A stretch of 64,000 bases of DNA from Dryomyza anilis (taxonomy: Eukaryota; Arthropoda; Insecta; Diptera; Dryomyzidae): NCBI GenBank assembly GCA_951804985.1, contig OX638133.1, positions 48,209,983 to 48,273,982 of the forward strand, written 5' to 3'. Position numbers and translations under genes: made by a program. Positions 43,560-54,545 of the stretch are shown here, piece by piece (within the stretch, counting starts at the first letter, position 1; every line of letters begins with the position of its first letter). The notes under the pieces were generated by a model that was given only the letters and a program-made list of their open reading frames with translations, had not been told where the DNA came from and did no database searches.

Positions 43560-43875
43560 AACAAATAATATATAAGTGCAAGTCCAAACACGAAAGTCAT
43601 CCCGAGAATTCTACTGCACGATGATCTCATATACAATGTAAGTGGGCTAGGTTTACGAATTCTTTTATGAAATATTAATATATTTTCATTCATACGCAGA
43701 CAACATTGATATTTTACGCGAACCTGGCAAAGTTATACATCGCAGTGGCGCAATTGGATTAACTGGTTTGATCTTCGCGGAACGTCGTGGATTTTTCAAG
43801 AAGTTCCTGTACACTGCCACCAGTGCAGGTGCTGTTGCAGCTGTAGAACATACTTTAATTCCTTTTAATATATAG
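43560..43875 (+). pseudogene. Captured MICOS Mic26-27/ApoO-like exon pair
   Basis: After an intron-like stretch (donor GTAAGTG at about 43,640, acceptor ATACGCAG at 43,699) a frame runs from 43,700 to a TAG at 43,873: ILREPGKVIHRSGAIGLTGL, IFAERRGFFKKFLYTATSAG, AVAAV. A glycine-rich hydrophobic segment followed by a basic RRGFFKK turn and a second hydrophobic segment resembles the membrane domain of the mitochondrial inner-membrane organising (MICOS) subunits Mic26/Mic27. Family assignment is from memory of the domain. The upstream exon is degraded, so this is a fragment carried by a mobile repeat, not a working gene. Confidence 0.55.
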
Positions 43876-43936
43876 TATTATAACTTATATGCGTTTTCCT
43901 TTATTTTATATTTAAACCTTTAATTATGGAAATATA

Positions 43937-44647
43937 CACAGAAAATAAACGGGTTCTTAATATTAACGAATGCTGTTCATAGAGGCAAATTCATACGTTT
44001 TAATGCAAGATACATTGTGACAATGTACATTGTCCTGTAACTTGTTTGTGAATTTAATGATCAGTTCATTTTCAGTAAGAATCAGTGTTCATAATACGCA
44101 CAAATAAATTTAATGATATTTTTCATACTTCAACGAATTATATTCATTGAAATACTGCAGTAGACATTTTGCATGTTCGTTTTTCGTGTTCGTTGCTAGT
44201 AGCGTTAGCTGCGCTCTGCTGCTATTAATTCGCAGAAAGCTGCGACAAATGTAAGAAATAGTTGCGAAATGAAGTGCGAAATTAAATTTAATTTATATTA
44301 TACTATTATATTTAATGTATATATTAATTGAATTTACATTAAAATAATAAAATGAAAAAACTTTCTGAATTCACTTTTGTTTATGATCTCGTTCATTAAA
44401 GTATGTATTCGATTCATTGCGACAATGAACTCTCGCATTCAATATAGCTAATGAAATATTCATTGTAATTATGAATATTTGTCATTTTGTTTCATGATCC
44501 ATACATTGTAATTCAATGAATTTGTACATTGAAGTATTACCGGAAATTCGTTGTGACAATGAACAATTACATTGGACCAATTTTAACGAAATATTCTTTG
44601 TGATAATGTACTTTTTCATTGTAGATATGTACTTTTTTGGTTCAGTG
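43937..44647. mobile_element. MITE in MICOS repeat, TA duplication proven
   Basis: The left end is CACAGAAAATAAACGGG and the right end ...GGTTCAGTG; TA is on both sides (43,935-43,936 and 44,648-44,649). Copy 1 of the host repeat has the uninterrupted site with one TA (1,532-1,533), which shows directly that this is an insertion with TA duplication. The TIRs are short and imperfect. Confidence 0.85.
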
Positions 44648-45081
44648 TATGCGCTTGAATTCAAGTGTAATTTGAAGGTCAAATCACATTTTATTTATAG
44701 CTTACAATTAAGTTAAACCTCGAATGTATATAAAAAGTCGGAATTCAAGTTTAGGTAACGGCTAGATTCAATTGGATAAAAAGCTATCAGTTTTGCTGGA
44801 GAACGCTATGGTTTTCAAGCTTACAATTACAAAAAGTTGAACGCTTTTCTCCAGTGAAAGCTTCGATATCCATGTTCAATATACATTCGAAAATCACTTA
44901 ATATCCAGGTTTTTGGTTTATAAGGTATGTCTTAAGTACAAACCGTGTTACAAAAAATGGGCGGTTATTGTCAACTCCCACGCCTAGCTGCCATATAACA
45001 TTTATAGTAAACACGCTATAAGGGGTATTTTATTGAAATTTTGTCCAACATCATGTAATATACAAATTAAATGGACCACTG

Positions 45082-46090
45082 AAAATTGTTGGTTTTCAAG
45101 CTTACACTAAGAAAACTAGATGTTTATGAAAGTCTTGCTGCAACTATCCTTTTAAATTTACGTCTTGTAGCAAATATTCAAACATCCCATAAGTTTCAAT
45201 AAAGTTGCAGCAAAACTATTAATATATTTTTAATATGACATATATGCAGATAGTTACGAGATGTTTGCCACAACAGAAAAGAAAATTGAGATATTTACAG
45301 CTTACTGATAGCAAACATCCTGAGTTCTTGGACATTTGTAGCAAAACTTTTGAGGTATTTGACATTGACATTGAAAAAAGGAAAATGGCGTACTTTTTCC
45401 TTATGTTCGATTTATCCACAACAATTAAGTAAATTCAATGGTGTAATGGTGTAAAATATTACATTTTAATGGTAAAAGTGAAAATAAAATATCCTGTGAT
45501 TTAAATTATCAACACGTGATGGAAAATATTTCTTTTCAGAGTTTACTTTGATGATAGTGTCGCCGGTCGGACTATGTTCTTCTGCGAAGAAATCTCAAGT
45601 CGTTGTACAAATTTGCCTTCGAAGGATTAAAAAAGACGATGGCAATGTATACCAGGATGTACCATGTACCAGGATACTGTTTTAATTTTAGAATAAATAA
45701 AAATACATTTGATTCATTTTCTTTCAATTCAATAAAAATTACTCCGCGAATTCTATTGGAGTACCTTTTCCAAACATTCATCAACTATCTTCCTATTTGT
45801 CAGATGTTTAGTTGATGTTTGCTATACATAATCGTAAATTTGAAAGAAGGTTGCAAGCAATATTTATCGTATTTGACGGATGTTTGAGAGATGGTTGTCT
45901 CAAATACGATTTAAATAATTTGTAAATAACTTGATATTTAGGGCTGTGATATTTCTGACAATCATCTTTGTTTTCTTAGTGTACAATTATAAAATGTTGA
46001 ACGCTTTTCTCCAGTGAAAGTTTCGATATACATGTTCAATATACATTCGAAAATCACTTAATATCCATGTTTTTCGTTTATTGGGTATTC
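45082..46090 (+). mobile_element. MICOS repeat copy 3 (partial), split by a MITE
   Basis: GGTTTTCAAGCTTA before 45,105 and CAATTATAAAATGTTGAACG after 45,983 are the two halves of a segment that is continuous in copy 2 (44,808-44,840). Only the outer end of the repeat is present, without the exon part. Confidence 0.75.
45105..45981 (+). mobile_element. MITE, CACTAAGAAAAC family, copy B
   Basis: The ends are CACTAAGAAAACTAGATG and GTTTTCTTAGTG, with TA at 45,103-45,104 and 45,982-45,983. The empty site at 44,822-44,823 has a single TA. The body matches copy A. The central GC-richer segment reads MIVSPVGLCSSAKKSQVVVQ in one frame; the consensus frame across copies is uncertain. Confidence 0.9.
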
Positions 46091-46274
46091 AAAAATATAG
46101 TCAACCTATTATTTGTAGACAAACATTATTTAATATACTTAATAAAGGCAAACGAGCAAATAATACATTTCAAATAGAAACAAAAACAAATAAATTGACT
46201 TTAACATACAGAAAACATAAATAAAAATCGCAGTGACTTTTGTATACAGAAAAATATTTCAAATTTGAAATATG

Positions 46275-47301
46275 CACCCAAAAAAATATTGTTGTACTAT
46301 TAACAAGATCGGCATTGTTAAATTTCTCTTAAAAAATATTTGTATTATATAAACATTAATGTTGTTGCAACAAGATTCTTATTAATTGAAACAAGACTAC
46401 AAGTTCAATTACAACAGCATTTATAATGCTAAGATATTCATCTTGTTAATAAAAATAGATGTTTTTTTCATTTTTAAGCATGTGACGCTGTCACATGGAA
46501 AATTAATTAAATAATATATAAATAAATCAAAAGTTTTGAAAATAAACACAGGTAACGATTAAAGAAATAAACGACTGATTCTGCTAATATATTTTATATT
46601 TGCATGTGTGTATGGAAGAATCGAGCCATTCAGCGATAAGGATCACAAGCAACATGCAGCAACAATCTGAAAAATGAATTTAAATTTTCCAGAGGCAATG
46701 GCTGTTTCATCCACATCTCTCGATTTCATACTTGTATTTCGGGTCCCCGGACGCTCGGAAGGCCGTGTAATATCCATGTAGTTAAAATACCCGTAATATC
46801 CAGGTATTTACTGTTCGAACTACCCGTAGTTCATTTGTTCGTCTGATCGTTTGTTCATGTCTGTCTGTCATTTTGAAGAACTACCAGGGTAGTTCGAACA
46901 GTTTATATTCGTGTATTACGGGCCCCCGAATAATTGCGAGCTCCGGTATCATCGCAACACTACTTTGTATCCAAATTTTTCAATAAATTCTAGAAATGGT
47001 AATTATGCGTTTTATTCAATAAAATAAATTGAAAGGATAGAGTTACTATCCCTACGACAATTATTCTTTAAATAACTTGATCTTCTTGTTAATATAAATA
47101 CATTTCCGTTTCTATATAACAGAATGTCTCTCTTGATATTAACAACACTTTGTTGAGCGTCAATTTAAAACATCTGAAAGTATTACAATGCTGTTGTTTT
47201 TTTTTTATATTAAGAAGATATGTCTTTGGACGTAAATTAACAAGATGTCTTGTTATATTAAACACAATTTTTGTTAATAGTACCAGATTTTTTTTTGGGT
47301 G
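46275..47301. mobile_element. TIR element CACCCAAAAAAA, 1.03 kb
   Basis: Left CACCCAAAAAAATATTG and right, inverted, CACCCAAAAAAAAATCTGG, both continuing to TACTATTAACAA. The flanks read TG on both sides and not TA, either a mutated TA or a different duplication. A smaller palindrome lies inside at 46,735-46,945. Confidence 0.7.
46735..46945. repeat. Nested palindrome, GTTCGAACTACCC arms
   Basis: ACTGTTCGAACTACCCGTAG (46,810) pairs with CTACCAGGGTAGTTCGAACA (46,881); outside these, GGGTCCCCGGACGCTCGG pairs loosely with ACGGGCCCCCGAATAATTG. It looks like a small foldback inserted in the larger element. Confidence 0.6.
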
Positions 47302-48185
47302 TGTGTACAGAATTATGTACAAATTTATAGCCCAGAGATGAATTTTGAGAAAATAAAAATGTATCATGAAAAAATAAAAACGTACGTTTTAAAATAAAAA
47401 CGTACTCTTTTGTACAAAAATCGTATTATTTGAATCGTATCAAAATTTTCGAATCGTCTCCAAAAAAAAAAATTTGAAAAGGTACGGAAAAATGTTCAAA
47501 AGGTACGAAATTTTTGAATCAGATCCAAAATGTTCAAAATTTTCCCATCGAATCAAAACTGACGACCAAAAAAAAAAAAACAAAAAAAATAAAAAAAAAA
47601 GTTCCCTCAAAATATGTCCGTACTTCTAAACAAAAACGTACTACAAAATTAAACTCTAAATAGTACGAACTTATGCTACTCTGTTATAGCCTCTCAAAAT
47701 TTTTGTCTCCTTCCTTAATACAAATGAATTGTAAACATATTTAAATACCTTTTCTTATATGTATTTGTATTGCATTTTTTGTGTGTGCAAATTTTTATTG
47801 TAAATGTTCTATTACAAAAATAAAAATATTAGCATCCCTGATATTCTGCATGCGCCCTAAATTACATCCCCAGTATAACTTATGGAATCCTTAATGAACA
47901 TTTTTTTTATCAAAACATTGCTGAAAATACAAATATTGTGAAAATGCGAATAACTTGAATATGTAAAAATAAAGTCCATTCGTTGTAAGTGTGTTAACGT
48001 TTATTTTGGATGTGTTGAAAACGCAAAATTAATTAATATCAACAATGCATGAAAAAATAACACTTTGAAATTGCCCTAAAAATTGACAACAGTGATCTCG
48101 AGAACATGAATGGAATAATTTTTGGGAAAAGTTGACTGTACCGACCAATAAAAAAATCTTGACGGCGCCGTCAGAAAAAACAGTC
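47302..48185. other. A/T runs, no supported feature
   Basis: Contains poly-A tracts and AAAATAAAAACGTAC near-repeats at 47,375-47,405. No coding or TIR structure was recognised. Confidence 0.5.
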
Positions 48186-48189
48186 TTTA

Positions 48190-48785
48190 GACAATGGAAT
48201 ATTTTAAGCCCGCCCCCTTGGAACCGCCAATAAATCGAAAACCGACCGAGGTTATAAGTGGTTTTAAATTATTACGAAGTGGGCGGGGCAAAAAAAAAAG
48301 AAATTGTCACATGTTGCAAAAACCTGACCTTAAAAAATAAAAAGTAAGAAAAGTCACGTGGTACCCCTTAAAAATAAAAAAACCTTTTTTTTTAAACTCA
48401 AATACCAGAAAAAGGGGAGTGGCAAAACAAAAAAATAAAAAATTGTAACTTCTTAAAATATATAGTAGCATGGCCATGGAAATTACTATTGCCTGAAAAT
48501 TTTGCGTACGCAAATAATTTATCTGAATGTAAAGGATTTTTTATATTTTATTATTTTCTCCTGGAATTTGAGTTTGAAAAAATACAGTTTTTTTGATTTT
48601 TAAGAGGTCAATTTTTTATTTTTCTATTTTTAAGGTCTGGTTTCTGCATCGTGTGACAATTTTTATATATTTTTTTGCCCCGCCCACTTCGTTATAATTT
48701 AAAAACCACTAATGACCTCGGTCGATTTTCGATTTTTAGTCATATATTTTTATGTTTAAGGTCTGGTTTCTGCATCGTGTATTTT
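48190..48785. mobile_element. Inverted-repeat element with GTGGGCGGGGC core
   Basis: CGAAGTGGGCGGGGCAAAAA (48,276) and CCCCGCCCACTTCGTTATAA (48,678) are parts of facing arms of about 130 bp, including ACCGACCGAGGTTATAAGTG against ACTAATGACCTCGGTCG. At the right a direct repeat of TAAGGTCTGGTTTCTGCATC (48,630 and 48,760) suggests a rearranged end. Confidence 0.65.
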
Positions 48786-49183
48786 TCGAGTGTTTATATC
48801 GTAAAAAATGATTGTCAAAATTTACTTAATTTAAAAAAATACTTCATTTAAAAAATGCAATAAATACTCAATATTTTTAAAGATTAAATAAATTGTTTTG
48901 TTGAAAATTTTAAATAATTTGCTGTAATTAAAAAGTAAGTAAATGTATTTGAGAGCTGAGTATAAAAATTAAATGTTTTTACTTATTTTCTTTTTATCGT
49001 TAAAAAAGTAGGAAAAAGCTCGTAATAGAGTTAAAAATGGTTATAATTTACAAATTAAATTGAATCGTAAAAAATATTAAAAACGAGTTCGTTTGCAAAC
49101 AAAAAATATCGTTTTTAACGAGCATATAATTATATTTAACGATCATAAACGATTATAAACGATCGAAAATTGATCATATATAG

Positions 49184-51206
49184 TCGGTGATACTGAAAAA
49201 TCGCTTATCTGCAACTGCGAATACCGCCTAACTACATAAGAGTGAATTTTACAGGAGGAAGAAAAAACTGTTTTGTGCCTCTATTACTGCATTTATTTCA
49301 TCCAAAATTTATTCAGATAGGCGATGTTCGCTACAAATTTTTTCGTTTAATTTTTGTAGATAGGCGGTATTGTAATGAAAGAACTCTAGTTAAAAATGCC
49401 TAATAATGAATGAAAAACGCTTAAGGCCCGTAATCTCATCTCAAAAGTTAAACTTTCTTAAACAGTGATTTACTAACCTCTGTTTATATTCTAAACATGT
49501 TTTAAATTTTGATCATAACTTAACTAAATTTTATCGGCTGTTTACTTAAACAAGTGTAGAACTTCAAAAAATGTCTCCAATGAGAAATTAATGTCACAAA
49601 ATTAAAGGAAACATTAAAAATACAATAATAAACAAAAACAAAAATTATGTTTGCCGAAATACAAATGAGCATATTGCGGTTTAAAAGTGTCCTTTCATGA
49701 ATTAGTCGTGATCTGTGTTCTTTTTAGTAGAAAGTACGTCCTCAGTTCGCGTTTTGTGTGGTGTTTTTCAAACAAAGATGCAATCATTAAAAAGATTGCA
49801 TCTTTAACATTCAACAACGCAGTATTTGCACAGATTTCCGAAAGACAACTGGACATTTTTTTGGTGATTTGCGACCTTCCTTAAAATTAATTTCAACTCC
49901 GTGTTAAGTTCTCTTTTTGTGTGGTGTTTTGTATTAATTTTTAATGATCTTTTAATAAATTACACCTGTACTATTATAAAATACGCGGAAATTATTCTTA
50001 TATTCAAATAATAATAAAATATCTAAAATATTCATAAAATCCGAAATATTTTTTTTTAAATTTGGTGCAGAAATATTATGAATGGATTATAGTCTTGCAG
50101 TTTGTGAATCTTTTTTCTCAGAACAAATTTCATATGAAGCAAAGTTTAACTTCCGTAAACACGGGCATTTCAGTGTTTAAATTTAAACATGCCTAACCGA
50201 TTTAAACATTGATATGTTGAGATGAGTTATCGACATATAAATATAAACATTGTTTAAACACTGTTTAGACTTAAACAATGTTTAAAGTTGAGATGAGTTA
50301 ACGGGCCTAAGAATGGTTTTCTGTAAATTTAAAGTTATCTGGGATTGAACTCTGATATCTATTAGGATTTTATTTAATAAAGGATTAATATTAGTAAATG
50401 ACAATACACCATTAAAAGGAGTAGATATTCAGTTTATTTCACGATTAATATTTGTAATAACAATTAGATTTTTTTCGTTTTAGTAAATTCCTGTAACGTA
50501 AAAACCAAGATAAATAAGAGGATTCGTATTTGATATGAAGTAACATACAGGTGGTTTCTCTGGAACTTTTTGTTATGGAAATTGAAACGAAAATGTTGTC
50601 AATAGAACCAAATTTTTGGCCAGAAAAATAATAAAAATTTATTAGGCGTTGTGTTTCAAATTATCCGCGGTCAGCTCAGGATTTATTAACTGTTTTCCTC
50701 TGTTAACTTCAATCTGTAAAATTCCACTTCCACATAACCAATCTATATTAGTAATATATACTTTCTTGTTAAATGATAATTTATATTATATGGTTCCATT
50801 AATGTTATACTTTAGAACTCTAATGTCGACGACAACACTTTCGCTAGTCTTTGTTCCTGGTCGAAATGAATCATAAATATGAAACTTTTTCTCACTATAA
50901 TCATTCTTTATTTTAATTTATGTGTAAAGTATTAAACTTTCATGTAAATATCTGGAAATTGTTAGTAGGATGGGAAAAAACTACTGCAGATATCCGGTGT
51001 TGCATCTACATTTTTTGATAATGTAGATAAGCGGTATTACTTTAAATGCAATTACATGGCCATTACTTGTCCCATTACATTAAGACAAGCACCAAACTAT
51101 GCGTCTCAATGTCGCCGACATCAGGTATAATAAATCTCAATTTTGCAACTAGGTGTAGTTAGGCGGTATTGTCACATGTAGTTTAGCGTTATTGAAGTAT
51201 CACCGA
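49184..51206. mobile_element. 2 kb TIR element TCGGTGATACT, host of a MITE
   Basis: TCGGTGATACTGAA at the left and, inverted, AGTATCACCGA at the right. The motif AGGCGGTATTG or its complement recurs near 49,214, 49,364, 51,033 and 51,159, flanked by CTAACTACA/TGTAGTTAG in the outer pair. A PIF/Harbinger-like MITE occupies 49,435-50,307. No transposase frame is visible in the remaining 1.1 kb, so it is non-autonomous. The superfamily is unknown. Confidence 0.65.
49435..50307. mobile_element. PIF/Harbinger-like MITE, 873 bp, TAA target
   Basis: The ends are GGCCCGTAATCTCATCTCAA and, inverted, GGCCCGTTAACTCATCTCAA. TAA is duplicated at 49,432-49,434 and 50,308-50,310. The interior near the right end is rich in GTTTAAAC-type motifs. 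No coding frame for a transposase. Confidence 0.85.
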
Positions 51207-51384
51207 CGATATGAGTGTTTTTAGTTCGTTTGTGATACCTCGTTACGATGTACAAATTAAGAACGAAACTGTATGCGATTTCGAATCATTTGCGATTCTC
51301 GTATACGATTATTTTATTCATTATTTACGAATATTTGATATCATTTCCGATATCGTTTATGATAGTTTGGCTGACTGGGTAGAA

Positions 51385-52215
51385 CCCTGATTAATCTGAT
51401 TAATCAGAATTTCGATAATTGAAAATGATAAATTTTATTCAATAATAGCTGCGTTTTTTCATAATTTAAATTTGAGCTGGAACAAATTTTATACGCAAAA
51501 CAAAAACAACATTTGAACCAGATAAATTTCTGGTGTAGCTATCCGGCTCTACTCATTGAAAATGTGTACTGACTAAATCTTATGCGGCGATGATTGCTGA
51601 ATGTTGCTGACAAAATTTGACAGAATATAAACTTCAAAATTTTTTGTAAATAAAAAATATTTTTTGAAAATTAGCTTAAATTTCTTTTGGTGAGCGTCCA
51701 CAAAAAAATGTTCTGTGTTTGTGATTTTTTAGTGTTTGTTAGTGTCACCGTCGTAGCTACCATTTGAGGTGCAAGAACCATTATCAATGAAACATGCCTG
51801 TGGCCATCACTCCCACCTCTTGGTGAAATGCCCGTTGTTTCATAATCACCGCTGCTTCTTTTTTATTTTTTTTAATATTAAAATTTTAAGTATCATACCA
51901 AAGACACAATCCATTCATTCAGAAGAAAGGTTTGTGTATTATTTAATTTGAGCCACATCGTTTTTTTCAAAATTGCTTTGATCCGGAACAAAAAATTATG
52001 AAAAAAACGCTGCTATTATTTAAAATATTGTCAAATTAAATAAAGTGAACATTTATTTTTAAAAATATAAATATAATAATGCGTAATATGTAATAATATA
52101 TAATAATATAATTAATAATATGTTTTAAATGTTCAAGAACCATTCAGTAAAGTAGTTATAAAAATTTCACGACGCAACTCATTGATTATTCAGAAATTCT
52201 GATTAATCGAAATGC
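51385..52215. mobile_element. Decayed inverted-repeat element
   Basis: CTGATTAATCAGAATTTCGA (51,395) pairs with GAAATTCTGATTAATCGAAA (52,192), and AATAGCTGCGTTTTTTCATA (51,445) with TATGAAAAAAACGCTGCTAT (51,997). The interior 51,700-51,850 is GC-richer with a possible short frame (KHACGHHSHLLVKCPL) of unknown nature. Confidence 0.65.
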
Positions 52216-52560
52216 TGCAATCAATCAATTAATCACATTTCATGTTTATATAATCAATGTAGTAAAATTTTTCTTAATGATAGTTGCAATGGAACTTTAA
52301 AAAGCTGCATTTGCACGATTCATTAAACTTCGTTTCACACTATCCATAAGCTCAAATATGTACAGGTGCCTCATTGGATCGGAAAACTACTAACCCTAAA
52401 TATGCATTCAAAAATATGTCTTCAAAAATATGTCTTACAAAAAAAAATCTTAAAATCGTGGAAATAGTAGTTTTAGATAAAAAGTAAATTTTCAATAGAT
52501 TCTCTCTATAGCTGGCAAAAGTCTAAGCCAACGAGTTAAAACATGCCGAAGTAGTTCACA

Positions 52561-52830
52561 CTATTTAACTTGTATCCCTTTTTTATGTTTTTTCAATTCT
52601 AAATCATTTGCGACTTTTTCATCCTCAGTTTCATCAAGAATTGTCCTTCTAGAAGGTGGACCAAGTACTTGTGTCACAATTTTTGAAGTTTTGATTTTTC
52701 CACTTCTATATTTTTTTTGCAATTTCAGAATCGAAAAATATTTATGCAAACAAATTACCGGCACAATTGCTTGATCTAAAACTGAGTGAATGCATAACTC
52801 CGTGGTACACAAATGCTGTCTCGGAGGCAA
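52561..52830 (-). CDS. Unrecognised 89-codon frame beside a DINE element
   Basis: The minus-strand frame from an ATG at 52,830 to a TAA includes LDQAIVPVICLHKYFSI, then LKLQKKYRSGKIKTSK, VTQVLGPPSRRTILDETEDE and a lysine-rich end. The C-terminal half has gene-like composition and might be the tail of a transposase or a host exon. The DINE-like element starts at its N-terminal edge, so it may be cut. Not identified. Confidence 0.35.
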   Translation of the reverse strand: MPPRQHLCTTELCIHSVLDQAIVPVICLHKYFSILKLQKKYRSGKIKTSKIVTQVLGPPSRRTILDETEDEKVANDLELKKHKKGIQVK

Positions 52831-52835
52831 TTAAA

Positions 52836-53632
52836 AACGAGTTGGGAAAGTTCGGTCACATGGGGCTGTTTTTTACAGTCGGTCCGGCCCGATTATGGAA
52901 TACCCTACACCTTTGTTGGGGATATTAATGTGGGATATTTAATTGCATACCTTAATTTTAAAGTTTTTAATTATGCTAAACCTCCCCATCCTCAGAATAT
53001 TATTCATATATCAGAAATTTACATCTTATATCCCCAAAAATTAAATAAAATTATATAAAAGTATAAAACACTAAAAAAAAAAATTGAAAAATATAATTGG
53101 GCGGACCACGCCCATATTTAAAATTTTGAAAGGCTAATATTTCATAGATTTGATTTTAATAATTTACGGATCAAATTTCCACTATGAAAACCCGGGAAAT
53201 AATGAAAAAAAAAGTGGGCGGATCACGCCCATTTTTGGACCACATATTTTAAGGTGAATTCTAACAATACGTTTTAAACTTTATAACTATACCTTGAATA
53301 ATTTTCGAGTTATTAGTTCCGAAAGAGTTATATAAAATTGACTTGTATGGGAGGTGGGCGTGTCCGTTGACCGATATGGCTCATTTTCAAACTCAGTTCC
53401 TACTTTTTACGAAAATATATTGAGACAAAATTTCATCGCATTCTGATTAGTATTTCTCAAGTTTTTCTGTATTCGGACAGCAAGACAGCAAGACGGACAG
53501 ACAGACGGACATGGCTAAACGGACTTGGGTAGTGATGCTGATCAAGAATGTATATACTTTTCCATACCCACGCCTCCTAAGGGGCGTTACAATATATGCT
53601 CAAAGTTAATATACCCTGTACCTAGGGTATTT
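52836..53632 (+). mobile_element. DINE-1/mini-me-like element A
   Basis: Starts GAGTTGGGAAAGTTCGGTCA, passes GGAATACCCTACACC, a GTGGGCGG block, a CAGACAGACGGACATGG microsatellite and the core TAGTGATGCTGATCAAGAAT plus TATATA, and ends TATACCCTGTACCTAGGGTA. The conserved core between a GTCY-type and a TA-type microsatellite is the described mini-me/DINE-1 signature of Diptera; these belong to Helentron-related elements. Non-coding. Confidence 0.85.
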
Positions 53633-53825
53633 TAAGTCTGATACCGGGACGGCTGAAATTGATTTAATGTTGGAAAATTCCCGCCGAAATCGAGACACCG
53701 ACAAGCCTAAGTGAGGAATAGGGCTTCTTGAAAATCAGTACCAAAAATCCCGAAATGAAATTGTCAATAAATATAACGTGCAGATAAAATAAAAATTACT
53801 AAATTCTAGATTTAGTTTGTCTCGT

Positions 53826-53990
53826 CAGACAAACCATCGAGAGTAAACATCGCCTCTAAATAGTCTTAAACAGCCGTTCGAATTGAGCATTAAACTATAG
53901 ATCTCATTATTTTAGTATACATTTAACATGCATATCTCGAAAGGAGAGATAGAGCTCGGCATAAGTTCTTCAGTACAGTTACTATTTTAT
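53826..53990 (+). mobile_element. SINE family 1, diverged 3' part
   Basis: GAGAGTAAACATCGCCTC, AGCCGTTCGAATTGAGCATT and GAGCTCGGCATAAGTTC follow the order of the SINE body; the head is missing. Confidence 0.65.
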
Positions 53991-54545
53991 AACGTTTATA
54001 TTAGCTCGCATTCTTGTCTGTCTGTTCGGTACAAATTTTGTAATTGATTTTAAACTAACTTCCCTATGAGGTAGAGTCTTAAAATTTTATAAATTGCCTA
54101 AACTGGATGACAATGTCATATTATCAATTCAATTTTAGCTAATTCGTGTTTCTGTTATGGTTCTGTCACCATGTCCCTATATTAAAGACAAAAATGTAAA
54201 ATTTTAATTTAAATTGTATTCGGACGTTCGAATTATGTCAGACGAAAATCTAACAATAAAAAATAAAAACATATTTTTTTAATATTAAAGTGAACTTTTT
54301 ATTAAGATTTAAATTGAAACGTGGGGTATTAGATAATCTGATATATTGGATCCTTGTAGTTCACCTTAAAAATCGTTTATATTATACACTGCGCGCCACT
54401 TGAATAAGGCCAGTTTTTTAAGCCAAATTTGTTCTAATATCTCGCCCTATTCATAATGCATCAAAATTTGGGGGGAATTTCACTTTACCGGCCGAAGTGA
54501 AAAAAAATTGCCATCCCTGTGTTAAAAAATGTACAACAACAACAA

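Larger units (their letters stand above)
43425..44925 (+). mobile_element. MICOS-exon-carrying repeat, copy 2, with nested MITE
   Basis: Inverted relative to copy 1 (1,256-1,965). It begins CAGTGGCAACCCAGTGACG and ends in the AATATCCAGGTTTTTGG stretch. It contains a better-preserved exon, intron and exon, and is interrupted by a MITE (43,937-44,647). The outer parts (for example ACGCTTTTCTCCAGTGAAAG) also occur in copy 3 at 45,082-46,090. Confidence 0.8.

Noticed and set aside
46275..46277. TG dinucleotide target duplication as a distinct superfamily
   Set aside because: Only one copy is visible; a mutated TA is as likely.
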